Shown here: positions 1-8,789 of the stretch, piece by piece
How the letters are laid out: each line of letters starts with the position of its first letter
Position numbering within the stretch: the first letter of the stretch is position 1
Source: Bin5 sp965204525
GTDB lineage: Bacteria > Chloroflexota > Anaerolineae > Caldilineales > Caldilineaceae
Reading direction: 5' to 3'
NCBI GenBank assembly: GCA_965204525.1
Contig: OZ241994.1
Location: forward strand, 1,860,001-1,924,000
Length of the DNA stretch: 64,000 bases
Program-made: the position numbers and the translations under genes
Notes under the pieces: generated by a model
What the model saw: the letters and a program-made list of their open reading frames with translations, nothing else
Told to the model about the DNA's origin: nothing
The model's database searches: none

Positions 1-438
1 CTTTTCAGTTCAAAGGCGATCCTGCCTATGTTCGTTATGGTTTTTGGCTCGATCGCAATCATTATCCGTCAGACGCGATCGGGCGTGCTGGAAGTGTTGT
101 CAGAGGACTATGTACGAACGGCGCGGGCAAAGGGTGTACCGGAGTTCATGGTAATCGTCCGCCACATGTTGAGACCCGTGCTGACGCCGGTTGTCACCGT
201 TTTGGGTCAGATGCTGATCGGCATTGTAAACGGGGCGATTATCGTGGAAAAGATATTTGGCATCCCCGGCCTCGGCCGTCTGACGATCGACTTCACTTAC
301 GGTGTAGACTACCCTGTTATCGTGGCAATCACTTTGATCGGCGCGCTACTGGTGATGGCGCTGAACCTGGCGGTTGACATCACCTATCCGTTATTGGATC
401 CGCGAGCGGCCCAGGCCATGACCGGCGTAGAGGATTAG
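1..438 (+). CDS. Dpp/Opp-type ABC transporter permease, first subunit (5' end missing)
   Basis: The reading frame is open from base 1, so this is the C-terminal ~145 residues of a DppB-like inner-membrane permease whose start lies outside the window. It carries the cytoplasmic EAA loop that contacts the ATPases (DYVRTARAKG, then RHMLRPVLTP) followed by two hydrophobic segments and the usual DPR ending (LLDPRAA). It heads a transporter operon with the second permease and two ATPases immediately downstream. Its binding protein is presumably just upstream of the window. The closest relative here by eye is the permease at 43594. The family call is firm; the substrate is unknown. Confidence 0.9.
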   Translation, partial: LFSSKAILPMFVMVFGSIAIIIRQTRSGVLEVLSEDYVRTARAKGVPEFMVIVRHMLRPVLTPVVTVLGQMLIGIVNGAIIVEKIFGIPGLGRLTIDFTYGVDYPVIVAITLIGALLVMALNLAVDITYPLLDPRAAQAMTGVED

Positions 439-536
439 ACGAACTGAGGAAAAGGGTGAGCTTTTCCCGTTGCATTGCGAATCAGATCGAATAGTGCCGT
501 TCAATTCGCTCTGAACAGACCGGCTCTTGACAAAGC

Positions 537-1508
537 ATGACGACCCAGGAACTTACAGCAGGCAGCGAAGTCGAAATCGTAGAGGCCAGCCGCACCAACC
601 TGTGGCGGGACGCTCTCGCGCGTCTGGCGGCCAATAAACTTGCGGTCATCGGCATCATTCCGATCGTTCTCCTCTTTTTCATCGCCGTGTTCGGGCCTTA
701 CCTGACGCCATACGATTTCCTGGCGCAGGATTTTACGGCACGGCTGGCGGCGCCATCGAGTGAACACTGGCTGGGCACTGACGAGCTGGGACGGGACGTC
801 CTCAGCCGCATTCTTTATGGGGCGCGCACGGCAGTCTCGGTAGGTCTGGTATCGACTGCGATAAGCCTGGTCGTTGGCCTGATAATGGGCTCGCTGGCAG
901 GATACCTGGGGGGGCGGGTCGATTTCATGGTGGTATGGTTGACCGATGTAACACGCTCGATGCCGGCGCTCCTGCTGGCGATCGTGATCAACCTGACACT
1001 CAAGACGCCGCTTGAAGCGTGGATGGAGGAGATGTATTTGGCGACGAAGAACGGATTCTTTCGCCAGACGATGTGGGTGGACCTGGTGCTGGTCTTCGGG
1101 GCTCTGGCGCTGATTCAGTGGCCCGGCTACGCCCGCCTGATCCGGGGGCAGATCCTTTCGATTCGCAGCCGCAACTATGTGCTGGCGGCGCGCGCCCTGG
1201 GCATGCCAACGGGGCGAATCCTCACCCGATATGTGATCCCCAACGCGATGGGACCGTTGATTGTTGCGGTCAGTGCCGGGCTTGGGGGCGCGATGGTGCT
1301 GGAATCGGCCTTCAGTTTTCTGGGCGTCGGTGTACAGCTGCCCATCCCCAGTTGGGGCAAGATGATAAGCGACGGTCTGCGAATGTATCGTACGCATCCC
1401 CACCTTCTGGCCGGGCCGGCGGTGATGATGGCAATAATCACGGTTTCGTTTGCCTGGCTTGGCGACGGCCTAAACGATGCCCTCAACCCCCGCCAGTGGG
1501 GCGGGTAA
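537..1508 (+). CDS. Dpp/Opp-type ABC transporter permease, second subunit
   Basis: A 323-aa DppC-like membrane subunit. It has a cytoplasmic head, a first membrane helix at about residues 36-57, the HWLGTDELGRD motif near 78-87 typical of DppC proteins, and the EAA loop at about 214-236 (YVLAARALGM, ending RYVIPN). Between helices it has an extra segment of about 30 residues (roughly 155-185) that the permeases at 11629, 26993 and 52026 lack but the one at 44630 shares, so systems A and D are probably sister transporters. It lies between the partial permease and the ATPase genes in one operon. Specificity for peptides or oligosaccharides cannot be decided from sequence. Confidence 0.93.
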   Translation: MTTQELTAGSEVEIVEASRTNLWRDALARLAANKLAVIGIIPIVLLFFIAVFGPYLTPYDFLAQDFTARLAAPSSEHWLGTDELGRDVLSRILYGARTAVSVGLVSTAISLVVGLIMGSLAGYLGGRVDFMVVWLTDVTRSMPALLLAIVINLTLKTPLEAWMEEMYLATKNGFFRQTMWVDLVLVFGALALIQWPGYARLIRGQILSIRSRNYVLAARALGMPTGRILTRYVIPNAMGPLIVAVSAGLGGAMVLESAFSFLGVGVQLPIPSWGKMISDGLRMYRTHPHLLAGPAVMMAIITVSFAWLGDGLNDALNPRQWGG

Positions 1509-1592
1509 TACTCCTGGTTGGAGGCTGGCGCAGTTTCCGATCTCTGATTACATTCGTTTGGCTACCATCATTGGATAACGACGACGGCAACC

Positions 1593-2612
1593 ATGTCCGT
1601 TCTTCTTGACGTGCAAGAATTGCAGACCCGCTTCCAGGTACGTAAAGGTTACGTGTACGCCGTCAACGGCATCTCTTTTACCCTGGAAGAGGGCGAGACG
1701 CTGGCCGTGGTTGGCGAAAGCGGTTGCGGGAAAAGCGTCACGATGCTGAGTCTTGTAAGGCTGTTGCCGCCGGCGGCCAGTATCGAGAACGGGCAAGTAC
1801 TCCTGCGCGGCGAGGACCTGCTGCAGCTTAACCTGCGCCAGCTACGCGATGTGCGCGGCGGCGAGATTGGCATGATCTTCCAGGATCCGATGACCTCGCT
1901 CAACCCGTTCATCAACATCGGCACACAGATGGCCGAACCTCTGATCTATCACAGGGGGATGAGCAAAAAGGAGGCGCTCGAGCGCAGCGCCGAACTCCTG
2001 GAAATGGTGGGCATTCCAGACGGTCAGGCGCGGTTACGTGAGTACCCGCATCAATTTTCAGGTGGTATGCGCCAGCGGGTGATGATAGCGATGTCGATGT
2101 CTTGCGAACCGGCTGTTCTCATCGCCGATGAGCCGACGACCGCGCTGGACGTCACCATTCAGGCGCAGATTGTCGAGCTGGTCAAGGAGCTGCGCGACCG
2201 GTCGGGTGTGGCTGTGATCTGGATCACGCACGATCTGAGCGTTGTCGCGGGCATTGCTGACCGGGTGATCGTCATGTATGCGGGCTACATTGTCGAAGAG
2301 GCACCGGTCGACGCACTGTTCGAGGACCCTCGCCACCCTTATACGGTCGGGCTGATGGGAGCGCTGCCCAGCCTGACAGGTGAAACGGGAACGCGCCTGA
2401 CGACGATCGGCGGTTCGCCGCCTGACCTGGTGGACCTTCCTGATTTCTGCCCCTTTCATCCGCGCTGTCCCTATGCCATCGACCGCTGCCGCGCCGAAAA
2501 CCCGATGCTGGAGCCGGTCGCCGAAGCCAGTGACAGAGGGCATCGTGCGGCCTGTTGGGTCGATATTCGCGACGTGAAAGTCCAAGCTGACACTGCAGCT
2601 GTGGGCGGCTAG
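1593..2612 (+). CDS. Oligopeptide-type ABC transporter ATPase (DppD/OppD-like)
   Basis: A 339-aa ATP-binding subunit that powers a Dpp/Opp-type importer on the cytoplasmic face. Visible motifs are Walker A GESGCGKS (41-48), the Q-loop FQDP (Q97), the signature FSGGMRQR (155-162), Walker B AVLIADEP (174-181) and the switch histidine at H213. The C-terminal oligopeptide-family extension has the expected Cys-rich stretch (CPFHPRCPYAIDRC). It precedes its partner ATPase by about 50 bp. With that partner it is the only ATPase pair in the window, although five permease sets are present, so it may serve other transporters too (inference). Confidence 0.95.
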   Translation: MSVLLDVQELQTRFQVRKGYVYAVNGISFTLEEGETLAVVGESGCGKSVTMLSLVRLLPPAASIENGQVLLRGEDLLQLNLRQLRDVRGGEIGMIFQDPMTSLNPFINIGTQMAEPLIYHRGMSKKEALERSAELLEMVGIPDGQARLREYPHQFSGGMRQRVMIAMSMSCEPAVLIADEPTTALDVTIQAQIVELVKELRDRSGVAVIWITHDLSVVAGIADRVIVMYAGYIVEEAPVDALFEDPRHPYTVGLMGALPSLTGETGTRLTTIGGSPPDLVDLPDFCPFHPRCPYAIDRCRAENPMLEPVAEASDRGHRAACWVDIRDVKVQADTAAVGG

Positions 2613-2660
2613 CGGGGAGGAACTCACAGTGTACGCTTTACCTGTCCCAGATTCCCGGAT

Positions 2661-3653
2661 ATGAGCCAAACAGTGCGTAGCAACAGCGCCCCCCTTGTAC
2701 GGGTGGAAAATCTGACCAAACATTTTAACGTGCGCATAGGCGCTTTCGGCGAGACCAAGGCCACAGTTCATGCGTTGGACAATGTGTCCTTTGACGTACG
2801 GCGGGGTGAAACACTGGGGCTGGTGGGCGAGTCGGGCTGCGGCAAGTCGACCGCCGGGCTGACGCTGCTCCAATTGCACCGACCAACCTCGGGGAAGGTA
2901 TTTTTCGACGAGAGCGAGGTGACTGGGCTCACAGACAAGGATTTGCGTCCACTGCGCAGGCGGATGCAGATCATTTTCCAGGATCCTTATTCGACACTCA
3001 GTCCGCGCATGACGATCGGCAACGCCATCGGCGAACCGCTATGGCTGCACGAGTTGGCGACCGGGCAGGAGGCACAGGAGCGAATCGCCAAGCTGCTCGA
3101 CGACGTAGGACTGAACCCGGCCTTCGCGTTTCGCTACCCGCACGAGTTTTCCGGCGGTCAGCGCCAACGAGTGTGCATCGCGCGGGCGCTGGCTTGTGAA
3201 CCGGAGTTTATCGTCTGCGACGAACCGATCTCGGCGCTGGACGTGTCGATTCAGGCCCAGATCATCAACCTGCTGCAGGACCTGCAGGAAGAGTACCATC
3301 TCACCTATCTTTTCATCGCCCACGATCTGGCCGTCGTACGGCATATCAGCGACAGAGTCGCGGTGATGTACCTGGGCCGCGTTGTGGAAATGGCGCCCAA
3401 GGACCGCCTATTTGACAACCCTCTGCATCCTTATACCAACGCACTTCTGCTTTCCGTGCCCGTGCCCAATCCCCGCCAAGAGCGGCAACGCGAACATACT
3501 GTCATCAGCGGCAACGTGCCGAGCGCGATCAGTCCGCCCAGCGGTTGCCGCTTCCATCCCAGATGCCCTCTTGCCTTTGAACCTTGCGATCATGTTGTGC
3601 CCGAGTGGCGGGAGGCAGAACCCGGGCACTGGGTCGCATGTCACGCGGTGTGA
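2661..3653 (+). CDS. Oligopeptide-type ABC transporter ATPase (DppF/OppF-like)
   Basis: A 330-aa partner ATPase. Walker A GESGCGKS is at 56-63, the Q-loop FQDP at about 107-110, the signature FSGGQRQR at 163-170, Walker B EFIVCDEP at 182-189 and the H-loop histidine at 221. The C-terminal extension has GCRFHPRCPLAFEPC, as in OppF/DppF. All catalytic residues are intact. It closes operon A, and a sialidase-like gene follows about 130 bp downstream. A heterodimer with the 1593-2612 product is the family norm. Confidence 0.95.
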   Translation: MSQTVRSNSAPLVRVENLTKHFNVRIGAFGETKATVHALDNVSFDVRRGETLGLVGESGCGKSTAGLTLLQLHRPTSGKVFFDESEVTGLTDKDLRPLRRRMQIIFQDPYSTLSPRMTIGNAIGEPLWLHELATGQEAQERIAKLLDDVGLNPAFAFRYPHEFSGGQRQRVCIARALACEPEFIVCDEPISALDVSIQAQIINLLQDLQEEYHLTYLFIAHDLAVVRHISDRVAVMYLGRVVEMAPKDRLFDNPLHPYTNALLLSVPVPNPRQERQREHTVISGNVPSAISPPSGCRFHPRCPLAFEPCDHVVPEWREAEPGHWVACHAV

Positions 3654-3787
3654 CATGCAGGCCGGCGTCCGTCAGCTGCCGGCCCCTGATCCTCACCTTC
3701 AAGCCTGATGGCGCCGGCAGGCAAAACAGTTGAAGACAACAGTTCGTCCCTTCCGCACTCCCTCCACCAGACTTGACAAGGCGGCTG

Positions 3788-4972
3788 ATGAATAAGATTC
3801 TTGCGGGCGACTTTTCGGTATTGGCGGAGTCTCCCGACAGAGAGACCGTGTATACCGGCTCGCCTTGTTTGGCGCAGCTGCCTTCGGGCCGCCTGATCGC
3901 CAGTTATGAGTGGTTCCGCCCACAGCCGCTCGTTGAGAAGATCCCCGATCAGATCGAAGTCCTGGTAAGCGACGACGACGGCGTCAGCTGGCGCAAAACT
4001 GCGGCGCTGGACATCATCTGGCCTTCATTGTTTGCCGTGGAAGACACGTTGTACTGCATCGGCAACGCCCGCCTGAGCCGGGAAATTATCATCGCCCGGT
4101 CGGAGGACGGAGGGGAAAGCTGGAGCGAACCCTCCCAACTGTTTGGCGGCCGTCATCACAACGCCCCCACAAGCATTCTCTTTCGCAACGGCTACGTATA
4201 TCGCGCTTTCGAGACCTGCCCGGTCGGGGACGACGCGGTCGGCAGGAGCCAGTGGGAATCGCTGGTGGTGGCGGGCGACCTGGCGCGTGATCTGCTCGAC
4301 CCGGCGGCGTGGCGGATGTCTAACCTGGTCCACTTTCCCGGCGTGCCGGACGTGCTCAGCCAGCGGCGTTACCAGGCGAGCGCGGCGGACAAGGTGGTGG
4401 AGGACTGTTTCATTGAGGGCAACATCATTGACGTGCGCGGGGAGATGCGTGTACTGCTGCGCACCATCATTGACGGTCATACTACGGGCGGCATTGCCTC
4501 TGTTTGCGGCCTGGAGGACGACGGTGAGACATTGGACTACCGTTTTATCCAGTTCTATCCAATGCCGGGCGCGCAGTGTAAGTTCCACATCGTATATGAC
4601 GAGCAGAGCGACCTGTTCTGGACGACCGTGACACTGCCAACCGACACATGGCAGGACCGGGAACCGCTGCGCGCGGCCGGCTTCGCCAGCCCGCCGGGAA
4701 ACGAACGGCGCATACTGATGCTGATGTACAGCCTGGACGCTCTGAACTGGTTCCAGGCCGGCTGTGTGGCGATGAGCAGCAGCATATTTGAGGCATTCAG
4801 TTATGCGTCGCAACTGATCAGGGGGGACGATCTGCTGGTGATTTCGCGCACTTCGCAGGGTGGGTTCAACCAGCATGACACGAATCTTGTCACTTTGCAC
4901 CGTATCGAGAATTTCAGGGAGTTGGCACTCGACCTGAAGCCGACATACAGCAGAGGGTCGCCGCCGCGCTAA
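3788..4972 (+). CDS. Sialidase/BNR-repeat-like beta-propeller protein
   Basis: A protein of about 394 aa with Asp-box motifs typical of sialidase-fold propellers: SDDDGVSW (about 61-68) and SEDGGESW (about 105-112). No N-terminal signal peptide is evident, so a cytoplasmic place is likely. Start choice: an in-frame TTG lies at 3773, but the ATG at 3788 has AAGG six bases upstream and is preferred. It follows the system A transporter and precedes an LLM flavoprotein gene, which fits a glycan- or sugar-derivative pathway. The arginine triad of true sialidases was not traced, so enzymatic activity on sialic acid is not established; it could be another exo-glycosidase or a non-catalytic propeller. 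Confidence 0.7.
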   Translation: MNKILAGDFSVLAESPDRETVYTGSPCLAQLPSGRLIASYEWFRPQPLVEKIPDQIEVLVSDDDGVSWRKTAALDIIWPSLFAVEDTLYCIGNARLSREIIIARSEDGGESWSEPSQLFGGRHHNAPTSILFRNGYVYRAFETCPVGDDAVGRSQWESLVVAGDLARDLLDPAAWRMSNLVHFPGVPDVLSQRRYQASAADKVVEDCFIEGNIIDVRGEMRVLLRTIIDGHTTGGIASVCGLEDDGETLDYRFIQFYPMPGAQCKFHIVYDEQSDLFWTTVTLPTDTWQDREPLRAAGFASPPGNERRILMLMYSLDALNWFQAGCVAMSSSIFEAFSYASQLIRGDDLLVISRTSQGGFNQHDTNLVTLHRIENFRELALDLKPTYSRGSPPR

Positions 4973-5005
4973 CAGACCAATAAGGAAATAAGAGGAGGCA
5001 GAAAA

Positions 5006-6076
5006 ATGAAACTGGGCACCTTTATGATGCCGCTGCATCCGCCGGAAAAGGACTTTACGCTCGGATTCGAAGAGGACATCGAATTTGTGGTGCGGGCGGA
5101 CGAGTTGGGGTTTACCGAGGCCTGGATCGGCCAGCACCATACGCTCGCATGGGAACCGATCCCGTCAAACGATGTCTTCATCGCCAACGTACTGCCGCGC
5201 ACCAAGAATATCCGGCTCGGGAGCGGCGTCTCCATCTTGCCGCAGCATCACCCGGTCAACGTGGCGGTGCGGCTGGCCTACCTGGACCATCTCTCGCGCG
5301 GACGCATCAATTGCGGGTTCGGCCAGGGGGGCGTGCCGACCGACTGGGGCCTCTTCGACCTGCCGGATCCGGGCACGCAGGGCCTGATGACAGTCGAGAG
5401 CATCGACATGATTCTGAAGCTGTGGCAGACCGATCCGCCCTTTGATTTCAAAGGCGACTTCTACCATATCAAACTTGAAGGGGGAAACCCTGAGTATGGA
5501 ATCGGCGAGATGCTGCAACCGTATCAGAAGCCGCATCCGCCGATCGGGATGAGCATCATCCGCGGCCAGTCTCGCGCAGCCAACATGGCGGGCGAGCGGG
5601 GATACATCCCCATCAGCACCAACCTGGTTTCCGGCTCCACGCTCGCCGAACACTGGGAGACTTACTGTAGGGGCGCCGCTTCTACCGGACTGCCAGAGCC
5701 GGACCGAGAAATCTGGCGCGTATCTCGCAGCATCTTCATCGACGAGACTACCGAAGCTGCTTGGGAACGGGCCAGCAGCGGCGCCTTGGCGGGATCAATG
5801 GCCTACTTGCGCTGGCTGATTGGATCAGCAGGGATGGTCGAGGTATTGAAGGACGACCCGGAGATGCCTGACGAAGATGTCACGGTAGAGTACATGCTGA
5901 AGAAGCTGTGCATCATCGGCGACAAGGAGGAGTGCCTGCGCCGGCTGCATGAACTGTACGAAGAGACGGGCGGCTGGGGCACGCTGCTCATGATCGCCCA
6001 TGACTGGGACGACAAGGAGAGATGGCTGGCCTGCATGGAAACGCTTGCCAACGAGATTGTGCCTGCGCTGCCCTGA
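5006..6076 (+). CDS. LLM-class flavin-dependent oxidoreductase
   Basis: A 356-aa bacterial luciferase-like (TIM-barrel) monooxygenase or reductase using FMN or F420. The N terminus (KLGTFMMPLHPP, then a Trp-Ile-Gly-Gln-His-His stretch) and the phrase on recurring scan order (LGSGVSILPQHHPVNVAVRLA, split here only by family convention) are typical of this class. A very strong ribosome site (AGGAGG) lies just upstream of the ATG. It sits between the sialidase-like gene and the ThDP enzyme gene and is probably cotranscribed. The substrate is unknown. A second, shorter LLM gene of a different subgroup is at 33588. Confidence 0.88.
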   Translation: MKLGTFMMPLHPPEKDFTLGFEEDIEFVVRADELGFTEAWIGQHHTLAWEPIPSNDVFIANVLPRTKNIRLGSGVSILPQHHPVNVAVRLAYLDHLSRGRINCGFGQGGVPTDWGLFDLPDPGTQGLMTVESIDMILKLWQTDPPFDFKGDFYHIKLEGGNPEYGIGEMLQPYQKPHPPIGMSIIRGQSRAANMAGERGYIPISTNLVSGSTLAEHWETYCRGAASTGLPEPDREIWRVSRSIFIDETTEAAWERASSGALAGSMAYLRWLIGSAGMVEVLKDDPEMPDEDVTVEYMLKKLCIIGDKEECLRRLHELYEETGGWGTLLMIAHDWDDKERWLACMETLANEIVPALP

Positions 6077-6154
6077 AGTTCTCGTTGAACAGGGCCCATG
6101 ACCGACAGAAGTTCCAAAGTTGAATCGATAAAACACTGTCAGGAAACCTGATTT

Positions 6155-7747
6155 ATGGCGAGAATGAATGGAGGGGAGGCCCTCGTGCGGTCGCTGGCCG
6201 CGGAAGGGCTGCGCGTCGTCTTCGGCGTCCCCGGCGCGGGGCAGTACGAGGCGATCGACGCACTGTATATGACGCCGAGCATCCGCTATATCGCTGTGCG
6301 GCACGAACAGGCTGCCAGCTACATGGCGGACGGCTATGCCCGCGCCGGTGGGGAGGTTGCCGCGGCGCTCGTGGTGGAAGGGCCGGGTCTTTTCAATGCC
6401 ATGTCGGGAGTTGCCACCGCGTATGCAACCTCGTCGCCGATACTGGTAGTGACGGGGGGTCATCACCACCGCAAGAAGGGGCTGGAACTGAACGAGGAGG
6501 CATGGCTGGGACCGCTGACGAAGTGGGTGGGCCGGGCCGAGAGTCCGGCGGAGATTCCCGGTTTGGTGCAGGAGGCGTTCCAGCAGCTGCGTTCGGGACG
6601 GCCGCGCCCGGTAGGACTCGAGGTGCCGCCTTCCGTGTTTGCGGCGACCGCGGACGTCAGCCTTGTTCAGCCGGCAGACGGTTCGCCAGTCTCTGCCGAC
6701 CTCGATCCGAGGGCAGTTCAGCGGGCGGCGGAGCTGCTTGTTTCGGCGCGACGACCTGTCATCTGGGCGGGCGGGGGTGTAATGCGCGCCAAGGCCGCCA
6801 CCCTGGTGGCCGAGCTGGCCGACTATCTGCAGATTCCGGTGGTGACCACGAGACAGGGCAAGGGGACCATTTCGGAACGCCATCCGCTTTCTCTTGGTAT
6901 GGCCGAAATGCGCTTTCAGCCGCTTCGCAGCTGGCTCGCAGGTCGGGATCTGATCCTCGCCGTCGGCACAAGCCACTACGCAAGTGGCGAAGGCCAGCAG
7001 GTCATTCGCATCGATGTCGACGAGTCCGAGTTCGAAGCAGACAGCGACCAGCTGGCCATCCACGGCGATGCCTATCCGGCAATGATGGCGCTCAACCAGG
7101 CCGTCGCCGCAGCAGGACCTTCCCGCGTCGACAAAGCCGAGGCCGTCCAGGCGGAGGTCGCGGCCATCAATGGGGCCCGCTTCGACCCCTCCGCCCAGTT
7201 GCAGCCGCAGTGGGGCTTCATGGAGGCGATCCACGCGGCCCTGCCCGACGACGGCCTGGTAATCCAGGGCATGAACCAGATGGGCTACTACAGCCGCAAC
7301 TATTTCAGACCCAGGGCGCCGCACGCCTACTTGACCAGTTCGTCGCACGGCACACTGGGCTGCGCCTATCCAATCGCCCTGGGCGCGAAAGTCGCCTGCC
7401 CGGACCGGGTCGTCGTTTCGCTGTCGGGGGACGGCGGCTTTCTTTACAACGTGCATGAACTGTCTACTGCAGTTCAGTACGGGATCGACGCCGTCGCCAT
7501 CGTCTTCAACGACAACGCCTACGGTAACGTCCTGCGCGCGCAGATGGAGGAGTTCGACGGCCATGTACTCGGCACCAGGCTGCACAACCCCGACTTCGTC
7601 GCGCTGGCTCAAAGTTTCGGCGCCCATGGCGTTCGTGCCGAGGACGCAAGCGCACTGCAAACAGCTCTGGAAGAGGCCGTTGCCGGCAGGAACGGGAAAC
7701 CAACACTAATAGAAGTTCCGGTGGGCATGTTGGACAGAGAGTTCTGA
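6155..7747 (+). CDS. Thiamine-diphosphate-dependent enzyme (acetolactate synthase/decarboxylase family)
   Basis: A 530-aa three-domain ThDP enzyme. The catalytic glutamate that activates the cofactor is E51, in RHEQAASYMADGYAR. The Mg-ThDP site is intact: GDG at about 425-427 and NDNAYGN at about 452-458. The length fits benzoylformate decarboxylase, acetolactate synthase and related enzymes. It lies 13 bp upstream of an HpcH/HpaI aldolase gene, which suggests joint action on 2-keto acids. Whether it carboligates or decarboxylates cannot be told from sequence. It is probably not the housekeeping acetolactate synthase, since no small subunit gene is nearby. Confidence 0.88.
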   Translation: MARMNGGEALVRSLAAEGLRVVFGVPGAGQYEAIDALYMTPSIRYIAVRHEQAASYMADGYARAGGEVAAALVVEGPGLFNAMSGVATAYATSSPILVVTGGHHHRKKGLELNEEAWLGPLTKWVGRAESPAEIPGLVQEAFQQLRSGRPRPVGLEVPPSVFAATADVSLVQPADGSPVSADLDPRAVQRAAELLVSARRPVIWAGGGVMRAKAATLVAELADYLQIPVVTTRQGKGTISERHPLSLGMAEMRFQPLRSWLAGRDLILAVGTSHYASGEGQQVIRIDVDESEFEADSDQLAIHGDAYPAMMALNQAVAAAGPSRVDKAEAVQAEVAAINGARFDPSAQLQPQWGFMEAIHAALPDDGLVIQGMNQMGYYSRNYFRPRAPHAYLTSSSHGTLGCAYPIALGAKVACPDRVVVSLSGDGGFLYNVHELSTAVQYGIDAVAIVFNDNAYGNVLRAQMEEFDGHVLGTRLHNPDFVALAQSFGAHGVRAEDASALQTALEEAVAGRNGKPTLIEVPVGMLDREF

Positions 7748-7760
7748 GGGAGGTACAGAC

Positions 7761-8510
7761 ATGGCGGACGTTTCCAATCTGAAAGAACGAATACACAGCG
7801 GCGAACTGATTTTTGGTGTCGGCGCCCAAGTCTATTTCAATCAGACCCAGCTCGAGGATCTGCTTGCGCAGGGCGACTACAGCTTCGTCTACGTCGATAG
7901 CCAGCACACGGCCTTTTGTGAAATCGACCTGGAGAACTTCTGCGGTCACGCCGAAAAGCTGGGGATTCCTGTGCAGTTTCGCATTCAACATACTCGGCAT
8001 ACTTACCTGGTCGGGCGCTTTCTCGACCTGGGCCCGACCGGCATCATGGTGCCTGAAGTGCAAACGATGGCAGAGGTAGACGAAGCCATCTCCTACTTCT
8101 ACTACCCCCAAGTGGGGCGCCGCAGCTCGGGTGGAGTAAACCGGCGCAATCTCAGTGCCTTCGGCGAGCCGACCGACCCGGCCTCCATCGACCGCCTCGC
8201 CTACGCGGACTGGTGGAACAGTAACGGCTTTCTCGCGATTCAGCTGGAGTCGGTGGAGGCGGTCATCAATGCGCGCAAACTGGCCAAGCCGGGTGTCGAC
8301 CTGCTGGCGTTCGGGCCCAACGACCTGCGGTTCAGCATGGAAAGTCTGCCGCATAGTCCGTTCAAGACGGTGGACGAGTGCATCGGCCACGTGTTGGAGC
8401 AGACGCGTGACAGCACAGTTCAGGTGAGCCTCGGAGCGGCCACCGCAGAACAGCGGGACAGGTATATTGAAATGGGCGTAACCGTGTTGCAGGTGCAACC
8501 GGGAATGTGA
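7761..8510 (+). CDS. HpcH/HpaI-type class II aldolase
   Basis: A 249-aa protein of the HpcH/HpaI aldolase and citrate-lyase-beta family, which reversibly cleaves 2-keto-3-deoxy acids to pyruvate plus an aldehyde using a divalent metal. Family features seen are VDSQHTAF near the N terminus (normally D-x-E-H), GIMVPEVQT with the metal-ligand glutamate, the GRRSSGGVNRR loop after a YYPQVG stretch, and FGPNDL near the C terminus. The variant DSQHT in place of DxEHT is slightly unusual. The ATG has GGAGG upstream and lies 13 bp after the ThDP enzyme, so the two are cotranslated. Substrate unknown. Confidence 0.85.
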   Translation: MADVSNLKERIHSGELIFGVGAQVYFNQTQLEDLLAQGDYSFVYVDSQHTAFCEIDLENFCGHAEKLGIPVQFRIQHTRHTYLVGRFLDLGPTGIMVPEVQTMAEVDEAISYFYYPQVGRRSSGGVNRRNLSAFGEPTDPASIDRLAYADWWNSNGFLAIQLESVEAVINARKLAKPGVDLLAFGPNDLRFSMESLPHSPFKTVDECIGHVLEQTRDSTVQVSLGAATAEQRDRYIEMGVTVLQVQPGM

Positions 8511-8789
8511 CAGTTGCTTTGGTGGACACGACCGCGAATCTCCAATTCCCCCCCCCATATTTTCTGCTGCAGTAGTCCATCATTACCAGCCCGAATACGT
8601 TATCCTGATCCACTGACGTCAGAATTTCTCCTGAGTGCTGAACCTGCGGTAAAATCCGCTCCGTTCCATCTTCTTTTTTGCACTAGATGTGCTCAATCAG
8701 GGTGCTCCATCCCGTCCTCCCTTTGGCGCGCCTCGACCCACGTATTCGCCTAACCAAACATCACATCATCTTCAACAGGAGATAAACCC
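8511..8789. other. Intergenic region upstream of binding-protein gene
   Basis: No gene is seen. It holds a run of nine C at 8548-8556 and a 10-bp palindrome CTGACGTCAG at 8612-8621. The promoter of the system B binding protein must lie here, but no convincing -35/-10 pair was found. The ribosome site (AGGAGA) is close to the ATG at 8790. Confidence 0.5.

Noticed and set aside
501..1403. Minus-strand open frame opposite the system A permease
   Set aside because: Antisense shadow of a clearly conserved permease.
5825..7660. Long minus-strand open frame of 611 codons opposite the ThDP enzyme gene
   Set aside because: Shadow of a GC-rich gene; no family features, and the + strand gene has intact catalytic motifs.
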